A stretch of DNA of 64,000 nucleotides, taken from NCBI GenBank assembly GCA_021186555.1, contig JAJKFL010000006.1:1847501-1911500 (forward strand), in the 5' to 3' direction. Below are positions 11,001-21,888 of this stretch, one piece after another. The notes beneath the pieces are model-generated. The model made no database searches. It was not told the origin of the DNA and was given only the letters and a program-made list of their open reading frames with translations. The position numbers were made by a program, and so were the translations under genes. Position 1 is the first letter of the stretch. Every line of letters starts with the position of its first letter. Source of the stretch: Reticulitermes speratus (taxonomy: Eukaryota > Arthropoda > Insecta > Blattodea > Rhinotermitidae).

Positions 11001-13762
11001 GCTTTAGCCATGGCAATTCTGGATTTAATTTCAAGTGTACACCTTGCATCATTTGTTATCATGCTACCCAAATAATTGAAATATTCCACATTCTCCAGTT
11101 GATTTTGATCTATCATAACTTTCAATGAGGCTGGTTGCCTTGAGATTCTCATTACCTTAGTTTTTCCCACATTCATTTCCATTCCATAGCGTCTTCCAAT
11201 TTCACTTAGTCTATCAACCACGCCCTGTAGCAACTTTTCTTCCTTAGCCAGTAGCACAAGGTCATCTGCATATTTCACAGTTCCAATTACTTGTCCTCCT
11301 ATTTTGAAGTCTCCAAACCCTTCAAGAGCTTCCTTGGTAAGGTACTCGCTGTATAAGTTGAACAGAATGGGCGACAAACAGCAACCTCGTCTACTCCTCT
11401 TCCAATCTTCACACTCCTCATCTCCCCTTGGTCCAGTCGTATTTTGACACTCTGTTCCATGTACAATTTGCTGATCAATCTTCTTTCGCACCAGTATTGT
11501 ATATATGTTTTAATATATATGACGAATTTTATATAAAATAAATTTCTGTTGCTTATTTTATTTAAATTATAGCATTATTAAGGCTGCTGTGGATTTTCTA
11601 AATTTGTTGTAATGTACACTTTGTTCTATTAAGAAAACTGATGTGATTTTTGATTCTTTCAATTTTTGTAATGCTGACATTGTTCTGTTTGTATATTGAA
11701 TTTGTTTATTTTATGAAACAATATGTGAAAAGTTTTATGAGATCCCATCCTTATGTACACAATGACTAGTTCTATATTTATCTTTATATAGAACCATTAT
11801 ATGTTGTTATAATGACAAATTCTACTTCCAATGGTTTGTTACCTATTAAGGATCTCTATAATTTATGATAACAAATAAATAAATAAACTACTACTACCAC
11901 CATCATCATTACTACTAAAGTAGTAGCAGTAGTAACATTACTGGTAAAATGGTGGTGGTGATGATGATGATGATGATGATCAATTCAAGTTTCTCATACA
12001 AAACTTAAATGTATCATTCCTTCCTACATTCATGTTAACAATTATGCTAAATGCAACTGAGAACTGCCCTGAAGGATAACTTTATATCAAGTTGTCTTAA
12101 TACAAAAGCAAAGTTATTAAAAGAGTACACAGACAATGCGTACCACATGGCACTGAAGGTAGCAGTTTCTCAAATAAAATGAATACCAATTATATTACAC
12201 ATATTACATTTTCTTTCTTCTATTTCAGTGCTAACAAAGAATTTAAAGGGTAAGTTGTTCTCACTTCAAATTGAAGAATTAATTTTACTCACACAAGAAA
12301 TATGAACAAAAAACAGAGTTAATTATACAATTTGCAATCAAAATTTAAAAATAAGACTGTAGTTAAATTTGGAGCATGCAAGACATCTACAGCAAAACCA
12401 GAAGAACTGTCTCCTTCACTAGCTGACAACAAATTCTGAGAAACAGAACATACTACTTAAGGGATGTGGTTATATACGCTCTTTCTTTTGTCACTTCCTC
12501 AAGCAGAGCAACTTTATTTCATTTAAAAATTTCACCTGTCAGAACATCCCTTGACAGCTGCCAAGCCTGGGGCAAGGATAAAAGAGATGCTGTGTACAGT
12601 GAGGGATGTAAAGTGTGGGCCTACGTCCAATTAACATGGCAAAATTCAAGATTCAAGCATCCTTGAATAACATAACCTATATGATTCAAGGAAAATGGCA
12701 TAAATGAAACCCATAATTTCACTGAACACAACACTGCATACTCATGGACCATGTGGCATTTGATATTAGTCAAAAATCCAAATCTTCAGTTCAATTTAGT
12801 GTATTAGCAGTGTCCAGTCTTTGAATCATGATATTAGTCAGTTCACAAATCAACACTGGAAGTTTGTTAAATATACAAAGTAAATTTCAAACAAAGTCAG
12901 CTGTACACATTGTTAATACAAGAAATAAGACCATCATCACAGACCAGTTGCCAAACATTCCTGTTTTCAGCAGAGTACATACTATGCTGGCATCAAAATG
13001 TTTAACAGTTTAGCATGCAGACTCAGAAATCTTATTAGTGAAAAGGCACAATTTGAAGTAGCATTAAGAAGATATGTAAATACACATTCCTTTTGTTCTG
13101 TTGATGAATATAATGTTTGAAAATAATGCGTAACCTAGTAGCTGGTGCATACAATGAATTAATGTGACATCTGAATATTTATGCACAATCCTTACAATCC
13201 TTTTGTACTGTATTAGTTCTGTATATTTTGTATTCTTATGACTTATTCCACATTCTGTTGTCACTTTGACTAAAATTTGGTTTCCACAGAATGTATATTT
13301 ATGTATGTATGTATGCATGTATGTATATATGCATGTCTACCATGATGACCAATGCAATATGAAATGTATGCTAACCTCCATTTGGGCTTCTTGGACCCTG
13401 AGATGATACTGCACTTCGTTTCCCATCTCTTCTAAATATTCCTGCATTTACAGCTCTTCTCCGGCGCCGTAGATATCGAGCCAGGAGTCCAATTAATGCA
13501 ACACCTATAGTCACCGAGAGCACAGTAACCTAAAACATCGGATGTTAAGAGCACGTCATTCATGTGGAACTTTACAAGCCATAAAACTAGTTACACTTTA
13601 ATAAACGTGGCACTGTATACTAAATAAGTTGACTATATTGTACACTCACGCCGATAAACGTACCTTTTGAGGTACTGACAACGGTACATTCCTTAATGGT
13701 ATGAAAGTTCTCAAGTTTGAGAAGCTGGTAACAACTGGTTTCAGTTGAGTTCCAAGGGACAT
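5090..13762 (-). CDS. MIGA: Mitoguardin (MIGA/FAM73), first three coding exons; partial
   Basis: Three phase-compatible exons were joined by eye. Exon 1 is 13762-13664 (ATG at 13762; 33 codons; donor GTACG). Exon 2 is 13529-13376 (acceptor TTTTAG; ends in phase 1). Exon 3 is 5284-5090 (acceptor CCTCAG; donor GTGAGT; phase 1). The protein starts MSLGTQLKPVVTSF. Residues 34-53 form one membrane segment (VTVLSVTIGVALIGLLARYL), followed by an Arg cluster RRRRR, as expected for an N-terminal outer-mitochondrial-membrane anchor. Exon 3 is Ser/Gly-rich and ends LTPQQLGVMG, which resembles the start of the conserved mitoguardin domain. In other animals mitoguardins promote mitochondrial fusion through MitoPLD and act at ER-mitochondria contacts. 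The rest of the gene lies left of position 1. The 8-kb intron between exons 2 and 3 holds several transposons. FBXO42 starts 467 bp away in the opposite direction. Confidence 0.75.
5441..5461. repeat. (GT)n microsatellite
   Basis: A run of alternating GT, about 10 repeats, upstream of mitoguardin exon 3 within its intron. Confidence 0.9.
6316..6630. repeat. 35-bp minisatellite, exactly 9 copies
   Basis: The unit begins AAATACTGCCTTCCGTTTCT and ends GGTTACTGTTCACC. A variant with ACGTCACTG occurs in units 3 and 9. It lies in the second mitoguardin intron. Confidence 0.95.
6744..7020 (+). mobile_element. tRNA-derived SINE
   Basis: The 5' part resembles a tRNA with an A box (TAGCTCAGTCGG) and a B box (GGGATCGAATCCCGG). 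It then runs into a non-tRNA body with GTTGACCACCCA and ends near CTAGGGTGAAC. A second copy of the body is at about 50275-50470. The tRNA-like head lacks a normal acceptor end, so it is a SINE and not a tRNA gene. Confidence 0.75.
7093..7263. repeat. 29-bp minisatellite, 6 copies
   Basis: The unit GTGAAGTACTCAACACCGCA plus CACAATTAC is repeated; one internal unit has lost several bases. Confidence 0.92.
7641..7683 (-). ncRNA. Hammerhead-ribozyme-like motif, left arm
   Basis: On the minus strand the order is GCCC, CTGATGA, A, GGTCAC-TTT-GTGACC, GAAAC, ATAT, GTA, GGGC. This gives stem II of 6 bp, a two-pair stem III with an ATAT loop, GTA as the predicted cleavage triplet and a GCCC/GGGC stem I. 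One extra base lies between CTGATGA and stem II, which departs from the classical consensus. Confidence 0.55.
7782..7824 (+). ncRNA. Hammerhead-ribozyme-like motif, right arm
   Basis: GCCC at 7782-7785 pairs with GGGC at 7821-7824 as stem I. CTGATGA is at 7786-7792 and GAAAC at 7809-7813. Stem II is GGTCAC (7794-7799) with GTGACC (7803-7808). The predicted cleavage triplet GTA is at 7818-7820. An extra T at 7793 precedes stem II. Type I architecture with a very short stem III, as known for hammerheads in Penelope-like elements; activity is untested. Confidence 0.6.
8340..8835 (+). repeat. Dispersed repeat, about 500 bp (copy 1 of 3)
   Basis: This block closely matches 63070-63580 in the same orientation and, in part, 50470-50700 in the opposite orientation. 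All share GCATGCGCTGTGTTATATTG or close variants and a segment reading ATTATCTCATAAACG. The end contains GACAGACAGACA and CGCAATTTTGCGAACGCGCC. No coding capacity is evident. Confidence 0.8.
9070..9485 (+). mobile_element. Non-LTR retrotransposon 3' fragment, degenerate
   Basis: Broken frames read RMRWAGHMACTGERRGAYRV, then WEDNIKKDLQ and DRDRWWALVNVVMNFRVP. This is the characteristic C-terminal end of a family of insect endonuclease/reverse-transcriptase retrotransposons. Related fragments occur at about 18505-18850, 55580-55905 (minus) and 57340-57560. Confidence 0.7.
9600..9805 (+). mobile_element. Non-LTR retrotransposon C-terminus (CR1/jockey-like), truncated
   Basis: A broken frame reads YYYGIKVYKRLPCQIKDL, then FKSSLKGFLHQHSFYTLDE and a stop. 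This is the typical C-terminal tail of CR1/jockey-like reverse-transcriptase proteins. Its 3' untranslated region may resume at 11505-11885, which would mean the inverted LINE pair between was inserted into it. Confidence 0.6.
9815..10430 (+). mobile_element. Non-LTR retrotransposon 3' end, copy A
   Basis: The open frame at 9871-10425 encodes the C-terminal region of a reverse-transcriptase protein, including NWIGHILCRNCLLKHVIEG, then RRGRRRKQLLDDLKE and GYGPVIRQTTE. The copy ends in an (ATGA)n-like tail. It is 5'-truncated at about 9815 and is nearly identical to the inverted copy at 10485-11500. Confidence 0.8.
10485..11500 (-). mobile_element. Non-LTR retrotransposon with RT palm motif, copy B
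   Basis: Minus-strand frames cover 11491-10946 and 11052-10492, joined by a frameshift. The first contains RRGCCLSPILFNLYSEYL and the catalytic YADDLVLLA of the reverse-transcriptase palm. The second carries the same C-terminus as copy A. The element is 5'-truncated and inactive. It lies tail to tail with copy A, about 60 bp apart. Confidence 0.85.
11505..11890 (+). mobile_element. AT-rich block, possible 3' end of the CR1/jockey-like element
   Basis: This AT-rich noncoding stretch ends in (AAAT)n at about 11870-11885. It would complete the retrotransposon whose C-terminus ends at about 9805 if the two inverted copies between are later insertions. The assignment is inference. Confidence 0.35.
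11885..13375. other. Mitoguardin intron 2, no other gene seen
   Basis: The stretch holds ACT/ATG triplet microsatellites (11884-11980) and unique-looking AT-rich DNA. A short CATGTATG-rich run is at 13295-13340. I saw no convincing exon, although TTCTATTTCAG at 12222-12232 on the plus strand followed by GGTAAGTT 19 bp later mimics a tiny exon. Confidence 0.5.
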
Positions 13763-14228
13763 TATGGACAGCTTTGAAAACTGCTTAGACCGTAAGTCAA
13801 CTACAGGCCTGCATGTATCTTCAGGCTCTGTGTATATCACACAAACAAAAAACTGAGATCTTCATGCACTGCAGACTACATTTGTCATGTGGCAGAGTGC
13901 AAATCACTGCTGGATCTTGATTCGTCAGCTCTCTCTGTGCTGCCTTTTATTTAATACACGACACGTTCTCTAAGTATGGAAAGCACTTACTTCAGCTGTT
14001 ATATAAGGCGGTTTTCGAAGAAGTATTAATACGAAACACCATGTCGCGGAAAAACCAAACACAAAATCAAAATACCGCGGCAAAGATCCACATTCTGATT
14101 TAGCAGTAATCTTTTAGTTGTGCTATTTTCCTCTAGGTGTCAGGAATTGCGATGTTTGGAAAAATGGTGGTGTAAAGGGTTATGGTACAGCTTGAAACGC
14201 AAGGTAGAACTATTTGAATCAAGCCGAC
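13763..14228. promoter_or_regulatory. Divergent promoter region, mitoguardin / FBXO42
   Basis: The start codons of mitoguardin (13762, minus) and the F-box gene (14229, plus) face away from each other across 466 bp. Both 5' untranslated regions and probably a shared promoter must lie here unless a noncoding first exon is elsewhere. No clear TATA box was seen. Confidence 0.55.
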
Positions 14229-17200
14229 ATGAACTCACATACCCCCGCTGGATCCTTCATCAGATTTGAAAGCACAATAGATGACCTACCCGACGAAGTG
14301 CTCGAATATATTCTCAGCCTAGTTTCTCCATACAAGGATTTGCTAGAATGTTCACTGGTATGCAGAAGGTGGCATCGAAGTGTCAAAAGTAAGTAGTAAT
14401 GTAATGTATTGATGGTTTTGAGTTTAAATTTAATGCATTGTAATTAATAGTGTTCTTTTACGGTTACCCTCACAGACGTCATTCGCCATGTACAGAAAAA
14501 CTTGAACCGTGCTATATCAGACTTCAGTATCAGGTGGGAGAACATAACCCCAGCTGAAAAGGCTCCATCTATCACCAAACGGTATTCGCATTCAGCATGC
14601 CGGTATGGTAAGTAGTATTGTTGTTACAAATTCACGGAATTTAAATTGTACGTATATATATATGTAAAACTAAATATGATGCTTTACAAATTTGTTACAG
14701 AGAATTCTATGTATGTGTTTGGAGGTTGCACTTCTACTAGTACTACTTTCAATGATTTGTGGCGGTTTGACCTCAACAAAAGGCAGTGGATCAGACCACT
14801 CACGATGGGAACTTATCCTTCACCAAAGGCATGTGCTTCTATTGTATGCTATAAAGAAGCACTAATATTGTTCGGTGGTTGGACACATCCCTCACCCTAT
14901 CCACTGCATCAGGTACAGAATATGTTACAGAACAATTTCACTGCAGGTGATATCAGAAATTGTTACAATATCCAGTTATCTTACATTTTCAGGCATGGAG
15001 GTTATTTAACGAGCTTCATATGTATGGAATTGTGTCCAATAGATGGACATGCATCTACACACCTACTTCTCCTCCTGCTATGGCTGGTCACTCAGTCACA
15101 GTTCAGGGAGATTTGATGGTTGTATTTGGTGGACTTCAGAATACTAATGCTTTAGGAGGACAATATGGAAGGTGAACAATTTCTCTGCATTATTGATATT
15201 TTCATTGTGAAATATAATTCATCAAAAGGTACCACGTCATGGGCTTTATGTTAACCCTTTAAAGACTGAGAACAGTGAAAGTACTTTTCGAGCCAATGCC
15301 TCGAAGTTATCGAAAGAGAGTTGCTTTTTCAAAGTTCCCAGGTTTCGCCCACTTGTCCATCTTTTAATTGCAACATGCAGATGAAGATGAGTATGGAGCA
15401 TTGGTGGAAAGAAACTCACAGGAGAAAACAAAGTACTCAGAGAAAAACCTGTCCCGGTGTCACTTTGTCCAGCACAAATCTGTCATGGACTGACCTGGGA
15501 TTCAACGCAGATATCCCTTGTGAGAAGCCAGCGACTACCTGTCTCAGACATGGCACTCTGTGATCTGAATCTTTATTATACATAAAGATTCAGTTAATAT
15601 CTCACAGAGAACACAGTGTATTTCCATTGGAAAGACAAATCAGTGAATGCTATAAAGGGAAATACTGTTTGTTTATTGTAACAGTCATATGAAACATTTA
15701 AATGCACTGTGTGGGCAGAAGACAAACTTCTTAGTGTTAAACCTGGTGATACATATAGTGACCACTAAGCTTTAAAGGGGTAAACAAAATTTTGTCCTTG
15801 AAAATAAGGTATACTGTGGGGGCCGTGCCATGGCTGAGGCGGTTACGCGCCGGCCTCTCACCGTGGAGGCCCAGGTTCGTCCTGAGGCCAGTCCATGTGG
15901 GATTTGTGGTGGACAAAGTGGCACTGGGATAGGTTGTTCCCTGAGTACGTCAGTTTTCCCGTCAGTTTCATTCCACTGGTGCTCCATTACTTGGAAAAAT
16001 GAAAAACAAAACTGATCATCTTCATCACAGGGTTGCACAAGAAGCCTTTAGGCTGCGGTGCGTGCGTAGCATCTGCTGCGGGACCCTTCGCCCAAAAAGG
16101 TATACTGTGAATAACTTACTTTAAATAAGCAAGCAGTTTAAAATGGCTACTGTATTTGTATGGGCAGTGTGTGGTGAAATGTCATACATGTTTAGGTTTA
16201 CAGAAATTGTAATTGGTCAAAATTTGGATAAATTCAAAGTATACTGTCACATGGAGGCAGATATTATAAACATAAATTATTACATATTTTGACTAAAAAG
16301 TAATAATTGATACTGTTTGTGGTTGCAGTAACTGATTTATATATGTATACACATGGGTGATATAGAAAGACGGTCATGAATTTCAATGAAACTGAAGCAA
16401 AACATCACTGACACTTGACTTTCATGTTCTGGAAAGGAAACACAAGTTCAATGAAAAGAATGATTTACTGTATCAGGTGAACAAACCCAACATGTTTGTT
16501 GCAGTTCCAATGATGTGTGGTGTTTCAACTTGGAAAATCATACATGGAATAAGCAAGCTACAACAGGGCTGAAGCCTCACTCTAGATATGGACAGTCCCA
16601 AATGTCTCTGGATGACAGAAACATACTAATAATGGGTAATGTGTTATACAGATATACTGGATCCTAGCTGTATAAATACTAACTGTTACTTACCTACTGA
16701 GGAAATGGTGTTGCAACTTGACACATCTTGTTAGGTTTGCAGTTCTCACAGCTTTGTTTCAAAGGATTCATGTCTTCTGGAATATGACATTGTTGTGCGA
16801 GTTCTTCTGGGATGCCGTGATCCTTGAAAATTAAGGCACTGCATTCCTTCGAAATATCGCTAACCGCTCACACGACACAGCTTCATGTCCCAGAAGACCT
16901 GAATCCTCTTGACGCATCACATTTGAATGCGGTTTTCACAGAGATGGAAGATGATAATCTTTCATGATGAAGAAAGGCGCTGAAATATTGTGGGTAATTA
17001 GCTGTGGCAAGGTGTTATCACACTCTCTCTCAATAGTCAGAGTTAATGGCATTGAAAAACTCCACGAGTGTAAGGTAATGTATACATAGCAGATAATAGG
17101 ATTACTTCCATAAATCCCCTGTCATTCTGCATAACAACCTTCAGCACACCTCACTGACTGCTCAGACAGGTACAGGTTATATGTGACACAATAAGCAACT

Positions 17201-20200
17201 CAGTTCTCATTGTCGGGACAGCAGCTCATGCGATTTATAGTAGTGTAACTTGAACTTATGGTCCTCCTACATCAGTGGTGTGATTATAGCGGCTGCATAA
17301 GCTGAAGCAAAGCACGTAACTGCATGCTCTTGACTCTTGTGACATCAGCCCAGTATTACCGACCAAATGCCAGGGACTTTATGAAGATAATCCTAGTATA
17401 TTGTACACTTTCTGTTTTATGAATATTTCAAGACACCAAGGTGCAATAGGGTTAAACAACAAAGTGATTCTGTAAAAAAATCAACCATGGAATACAATTT
17501 GTTGCAGGTGGTTGTGGAGGACCAAATATGGTGTTCACTGATGTGTGGCTACTGTCAATGACTGATCCAGTTTGGACGTGGCGAGAAGTTGCAGTGAGAA
17601 ATCCCCAGTGGGGTGCGACCCATATGTGGTGCCATCCTGCATGCAAAGTATTTAGTTTCACTCTGCTACTTGGACTTTATACACATACATAATTTAAATT
17701 AATTAAATTAAATTAATAGATGAGCCGATACCCCTAATGGTTATGCTATGTGTCCATTTTGTAATTTGTTGCATTACTATTTTAGTACCTCTGCATATAT
17801 TTGTGGGCTCCAGTGAGTGGGGCTGAGAGTCACGCAAACAAAGCTGCTACACATGACTGGTACAATGTGTCTAGGTTGGGCAGCAAGTAGTCATCTTCAG
17901 CCGGAATCCTGTGTCTAGTGCACCTACATTTACCTACAATACACAGTGGCACACTCCACAACAACTACGCATCAGCATTGCCAATGTTTGGGTTCCACCA
18001 CGGGAGGAAGAACTACGAGCAGATCCGGTTGAACGAAGGTTTCTTTCCTACATTCCCAATTTATATTTTACAAAAATTTGCAAATGGATGTACTAATTAT
18101 AAGTCTGTTTCTGTAAAGTTAGATCTGACATGATGAATTCTTAGTTTATGGATTAGTGAACTTCACTGCCTTTCAGAGAACCTCAAAATATTTACCAGTT
18201 GACATGGTGCAACGTCCCAGAAGACTTGAATCTTCAGTAATCCTGCTATGAGAAGCTCAGATCTTGCAATCTCATAGTAATACATTGAACTGCATTTTGA
18301 AACTAAATCTTTTATAAAAAACGGAAGAACACGGACTGAGGGTGAAGACTGTTGTCATCTCAGAAGAGACGCCCTGTGGCTTCATATATAGGGACCAGTG
18401 TTTTGGAGGAACATGCTTTGCCGTTTTGAGGCATGAAGTCATATCTCAAATATACTGGAGACATTTATTAATCAAGTGATGATAATATTTGGATATATGG
18501 AAAAAGAACAGATAGAAGGGTGGAAAAACTGCATAATGAGGAGCTTCATATCTGTGATTTTAATTCAGCAGGCAGGTGATGAAGTCTAGGAGGGTGAGTG
18601 GGTGAGGTATGTGGCACACACATGGTGGAATGAGAAATGCTCATCTGAAAGGAAGTGACCTTTTGGATGTCCTGCATGTAGATGGGAGGATAACATAAGT
18701 GATATCAAAGCAGAATGGTGGAAGTGTATGGTGTTGGCAGGAGGCTCCTGTGAACTTGGTAAACAAACACTAGGGTTACATAAAAGACAGGAGGGGATAT
18801 TTTGTATGTCTTAGCAACTGTCAGCTACTGAAGGACTCTTCCTCTTTTTTTTATCATGATTCCTAAAACAAATTAGTAGACTTCCGAGGAACAAAAAGGG
18901 AATATTTGAAAGGAAAATTTAATGTAGGCTTCAAACACTAGGAGAATATGAGACTTGTGTAGAGGCATAAATGAATTCAAAAAGCATCACCAGTCTAGAA
19001 CAAATGTGGTAAAGGTTAAGAAGGGTGATCTACATTCGAACAGTATTTTGAATAGGTAGAAGAATCACTTCGGCCAGTTATTGAATGTACACTGGGCTAA
19101 TGATGTTAGGCAGACTGATGTAACTAATTCTATCATAATGACATAGTGGTGTAGTACTGTGCAACTGAGTGACACACTGTCAGTGTTACACACTTCACAG
19201 TAAGTTGGCTAAGAATGGCAGCATGTGGAATTTACAGAATCCCTAAATCACTGCAGCTTTTGTATAATTTAAGAGCTGTAATAATTTAGAGCTGTATATA
19301 CAGGGTACGGCAGAAACAATTAGATGATTTATAATTTGAAAAGGAGCACTTTAATTGAAAATAAATATCTAGTAATCACATAAAAACAAACTACAAGGAT
19401 AAGCATTGTGTTTTATGTTCACTTCTTGTAGATAACGTCACTTAGACGCACTCCACCGGACTTAAGGCACAACTCAACATGCCGCCTTACACCGTTCATC
19501 AGTTTCTGCAGCATGTTCTGTGGAATCTGTGAAATCTCAGCTCGAATGTTATCCTTCACATCCTGGATAGTGTGAGAGCGATTCACATACACCTTTTGCT
19601 TCAAATACCCCCATAGGAAGAAGTCACATGCTGATAAATCTGGCGAACGCGGAGGCCACGCTATGTCTCCGAAACGAGACATGACGTGTTTCAGGAGAAT
19701 TTCTCTCACTGTTTGCATCTAGATTCTTGCAGTGTGGGCGGTAGCACCATCCTGTTGAAACCATACAAGACGCCTATCAACAAGCCACTGGCGAAGTTCT
19801 TCATGCACAAATTCTCGCAGCATCACCAAATAGCGATCTGATGTAACCGTCACTGACTGACCATTGGCATCCTCAAAAACGTAGGGCCCGAGAATTCCGA
19901 ACGCACTAACTCCACACCATACTGTGACTTTTTCGCTATGCAGAGGTGCTTGATGCAACAGGCATGGATTTTCTGGTGCCCAGTATCTGAAGTTTTGTTT
20001 ATTAACGTATCCATTTAAGTGGAAATGGGCCTCGTCTGTCATGATTAAATGGTTCAAAATTGTGGATTTGCGTCTATCATTTGCAGAAGTTTTCTGCAAA
20101 ACTGCACTCGTTGCTTCAAATCACGAGGGATTAATTCCTACACCATTTGGATTTTGAATGGATGAAAGTGCAAATCTTCGTGTAACATACGCCGAACACT

Positions 20201-21888
20201 TCTATCCGACATGCCTAGGACTACTGAATGCCGACGAGCAGAACGCCGAGGACTCCGCTGCAACGCGATTCTCACTCTTTCCACATTTTCTGGAGTACGT
20301 ATGGTTCGAGGACGACCTGGGGGCTTCCTGTCGACAGCAGATGCAGTTGTTCTGAATTCTTTAACCCAATTCAAAATGGTTTGTCGTGTTGGAACCCTTC
20401 CATTGCTTCCTATGCCAAAATGTCACCTGAATACACGTTGTGTTAGTGTGGCTGAATCATTGTTTTTAAAAAATATTCCTATGGCAAACGCACGATGTTC
20501 TCTCGACCAATGCTCCATGCTGACTAAAGGCTATGTATGAACCGCTCCACACATCACCGTGCGTTATGGCACGCCATCTCGTAAAACATGGGAGTGGTGC
20601 CAAATTTAAATCGTCTAATTGTTTCTGCCGCACCCTGTATTTCTTTGATAAAACTAAACCATTTTGGTAATAGCTCAAGAATGGCATTAGAAGACAGACA
20701 GTCTGACCAGGACATTGAGCATCAGCATGGCCCACCTGAAATTAATTTCTGTCCATTTTATTTTAAATTACAGCTACACCTGTAAGATTTAAGGTTCTCA
20801 TAGTGGCACTAATGAAGAATTAAGTCTTCTTGATTGTAGTGCTGTGTCGTTGGGCAAGTAGTTCCTGATGTTTCCAAGGACTGCAGGGCCTTTATCTTCA
20901 GAGTCAAGCAGTACAGGCAGTCCAGCAAAGTCTTCTGTGACTGCATGACCCTGAAGATGACAGCACTTTGATCCTTGAAATATCAGGAACTACTAGCTCA
21001 ACAACAGGTTTACATTCCAGAACACTTGAATTCACAACTACACCTTATATACTTTTCAGCTACATCAAACATACTTAGATCTATATTCCAGTATGTGCAT
21101 TCTGTTTCAGGGTGTCACACAGTTTAGTTGAGCCTGGACCAGCAAACAGGGATGTCAATGTGAATGGTCGTCGTGGAATCCTCAGTCCCAGGCCTTTGTC
21201 AGCTGTAAGCGGTCTGCAGGCTGGGACATCCACAAGCTCCAGCAGTGGGGAAGAAAGTGACAGTGAAGCAGCAGGCCCATCCTTTAGTCAACCTTCTCCA
21301 GAACACGTGCCATGTCTTAATGACCAGGGCAGAATAAATTTGCCAAAACCTCAGATAACATCGTTATATAGTGATCCCGAAAATGCCAGGCCAAGTAGTT
21401 TAGGGATGGCAGCATTTCGTGATCCATCGTCTGCACTAAGATCTAACGCGTCCACAAATCGCCAGCGACAGCTGGAATCCTTAAGACGTATGGAGGAAAG
21501 GATACGCAGTCTCTCAAAGACTGGGAGTGGCAGGAATGTACCTGCAGCATGCAACCGCAACACAAACACAGTACCAAGTGCATCACCTTCTAAGTCTCAG
21601 GCAACAGCAAGAAATGTCATGACTATGTTTGTTTTGGACATATCACATGTTTTGTCTGATGACTGTTATACAGAGTGGCTTCCTCAGAAGACTAGCAAGG
21701 CTCTGAATGGTGAACCTGAAGAAAAAATTCTGTACACGTTGATTGCAGGGAAGGGAGAACTTATTATGTTTGGTGGAATACAAAAGGATGCAACATCAAT
21801 AACATCACAGGCTCAGCTGTCATCCAGTGTTAAAAACACAGTGTCCAACTCATTACACTTTGTTACTGCACCAAGAAGTGTCGTATAG
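14229..21888 (+). CDS. FBXO42: F-box and kelch-repeat protein, FBXO42-like; complete, 8 coding exons
   Basis: Exons: 14229-14388, 14476-14607, 14701-14912, 14993-15171, 16505-16635, 17508-17647, 17875-18038, 21111-21888. All introns are GT-AG and all phases agree, giving 631 aa. ATG 14229 is the only ATG in frame ahead of the F-box. The F-box is near residues 18-53 (DLPDEVLEYILSL, then CSLVCRRWH). Kelch repeats span about residues 98-320, with blades MYVFGGCT, LILFGGWT, MVVFGGLQ and ILIMGGCGG. Residues 373-631 are mostly Ser-rich and low-complexity, then a conserved C-terminal patch with LDISHVL and ELIMFGGI. Exon order and motifs follow FBXO42, an SCF ubiquitin-ligase substrate receptor that binds SKP1 through the F-box (JFK in mammals, reported to target p53). 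Substrates here are unknown. The 3-kb last intron contains a mariner-like element. Confidence 0.9.
15385..15560 (-). mobile_element. SINE copy in FBXO42 intron 4 (family B)
   Basis: Read on the minus strand, it shares CCAATGCTCCATACTC-type ends and the tRNA-like head region with copies at 15818-15990, 40335-40505, 52205-52350 and 56645-56745. Degenerate. Confidence 0.6.
15818..15995 (+). mobile_element. tRNA-derived SINE (family B)
   Basis: A box TGGCTGAGGCGGTTACGCG and a B-box-like GGCCCAGGTTCGTCCTG are followed by a body with GGGATTTGTGGTGGAC and TTCCACTGGTGCTCCAT. This is the clearest copy of the family in the window and lies in FBXO42 intron 4. Confidence 0.75.
16740..17045. repeat. Foldback-type dispersed repeat
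   Basis: The block contains TTCTGGGATGCCGTGATCC and, inverted further on, CATGTCCCAGAAGACCTGAA. The same pair of inverted motifs recurs at about 18185-18240, 20820-21040, 25250-25480, 31700-31935, 39165-39275, 41845-41930, 46195-46420 and 57120-57290. This family may descend from the hammerhead-bearing foldback elements. Confidence 0.55.
18505..18850 (+). mobile_element. Non-LTR retrotransposon 3' fragment, degenerate
   Basis: Similar to 9130-9540: CTGCATAATGAGGAGCTTCAT, a decayed RNA-binding tail and ACTGAAGGACTCTTCCTC at the end. It lies in the last FBXO42 intron. Confidence 0.6.
19301..20637 (-). mobile_element. Mariner-like DNA transposon, both ends intact, transposase decayed
   Basis: The 1,337-bp element has terminal inverted repeats starting CAGGGTRCGGCAGAAACAAT and is flanked by TA on both sides, as for Tc1/mariner insertions. 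The transposase is on the minus strand from an ATG near 20518. It has a helix-turn-helix region with PPGRPRTIRTPENV, then TDEAHFHLNGY, FQQDGATAHTA and PPRSPDLSACDFFLWGYL. Only a few stops break it (one TAG at 19721-19719, others near 20100-20140). The second and third catalytic Asp are separated by 41 residues counting the stop, so the catalytic signature reads D,D41D. It lies inside the last intron of FBXO42. Confidence 0.9.
20820..21040. repeat. Foldback repeat with hammerhead-like remnants
   Basis: TGTGTCGTTGGGCAAGTAGT with CCTGATGTTTCCAAGGA is followed by the approximate inverse (TCCTTGAAATATCAGGAACT, then ACTAGCTCAACAACAGG). The centre contains CCTGAAGATGACAGC. Same family as 16740-17045. 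It sits just upstream of the last FBXO42 exon. Confidence 0.6.

Noticed and set aside
12222..12252. Tiny plus-strand exon between TTCTATTTCAG and GGTAAGTT
   Set aside because: No neighbouring exon with matching phase on that strand; most likely chance.
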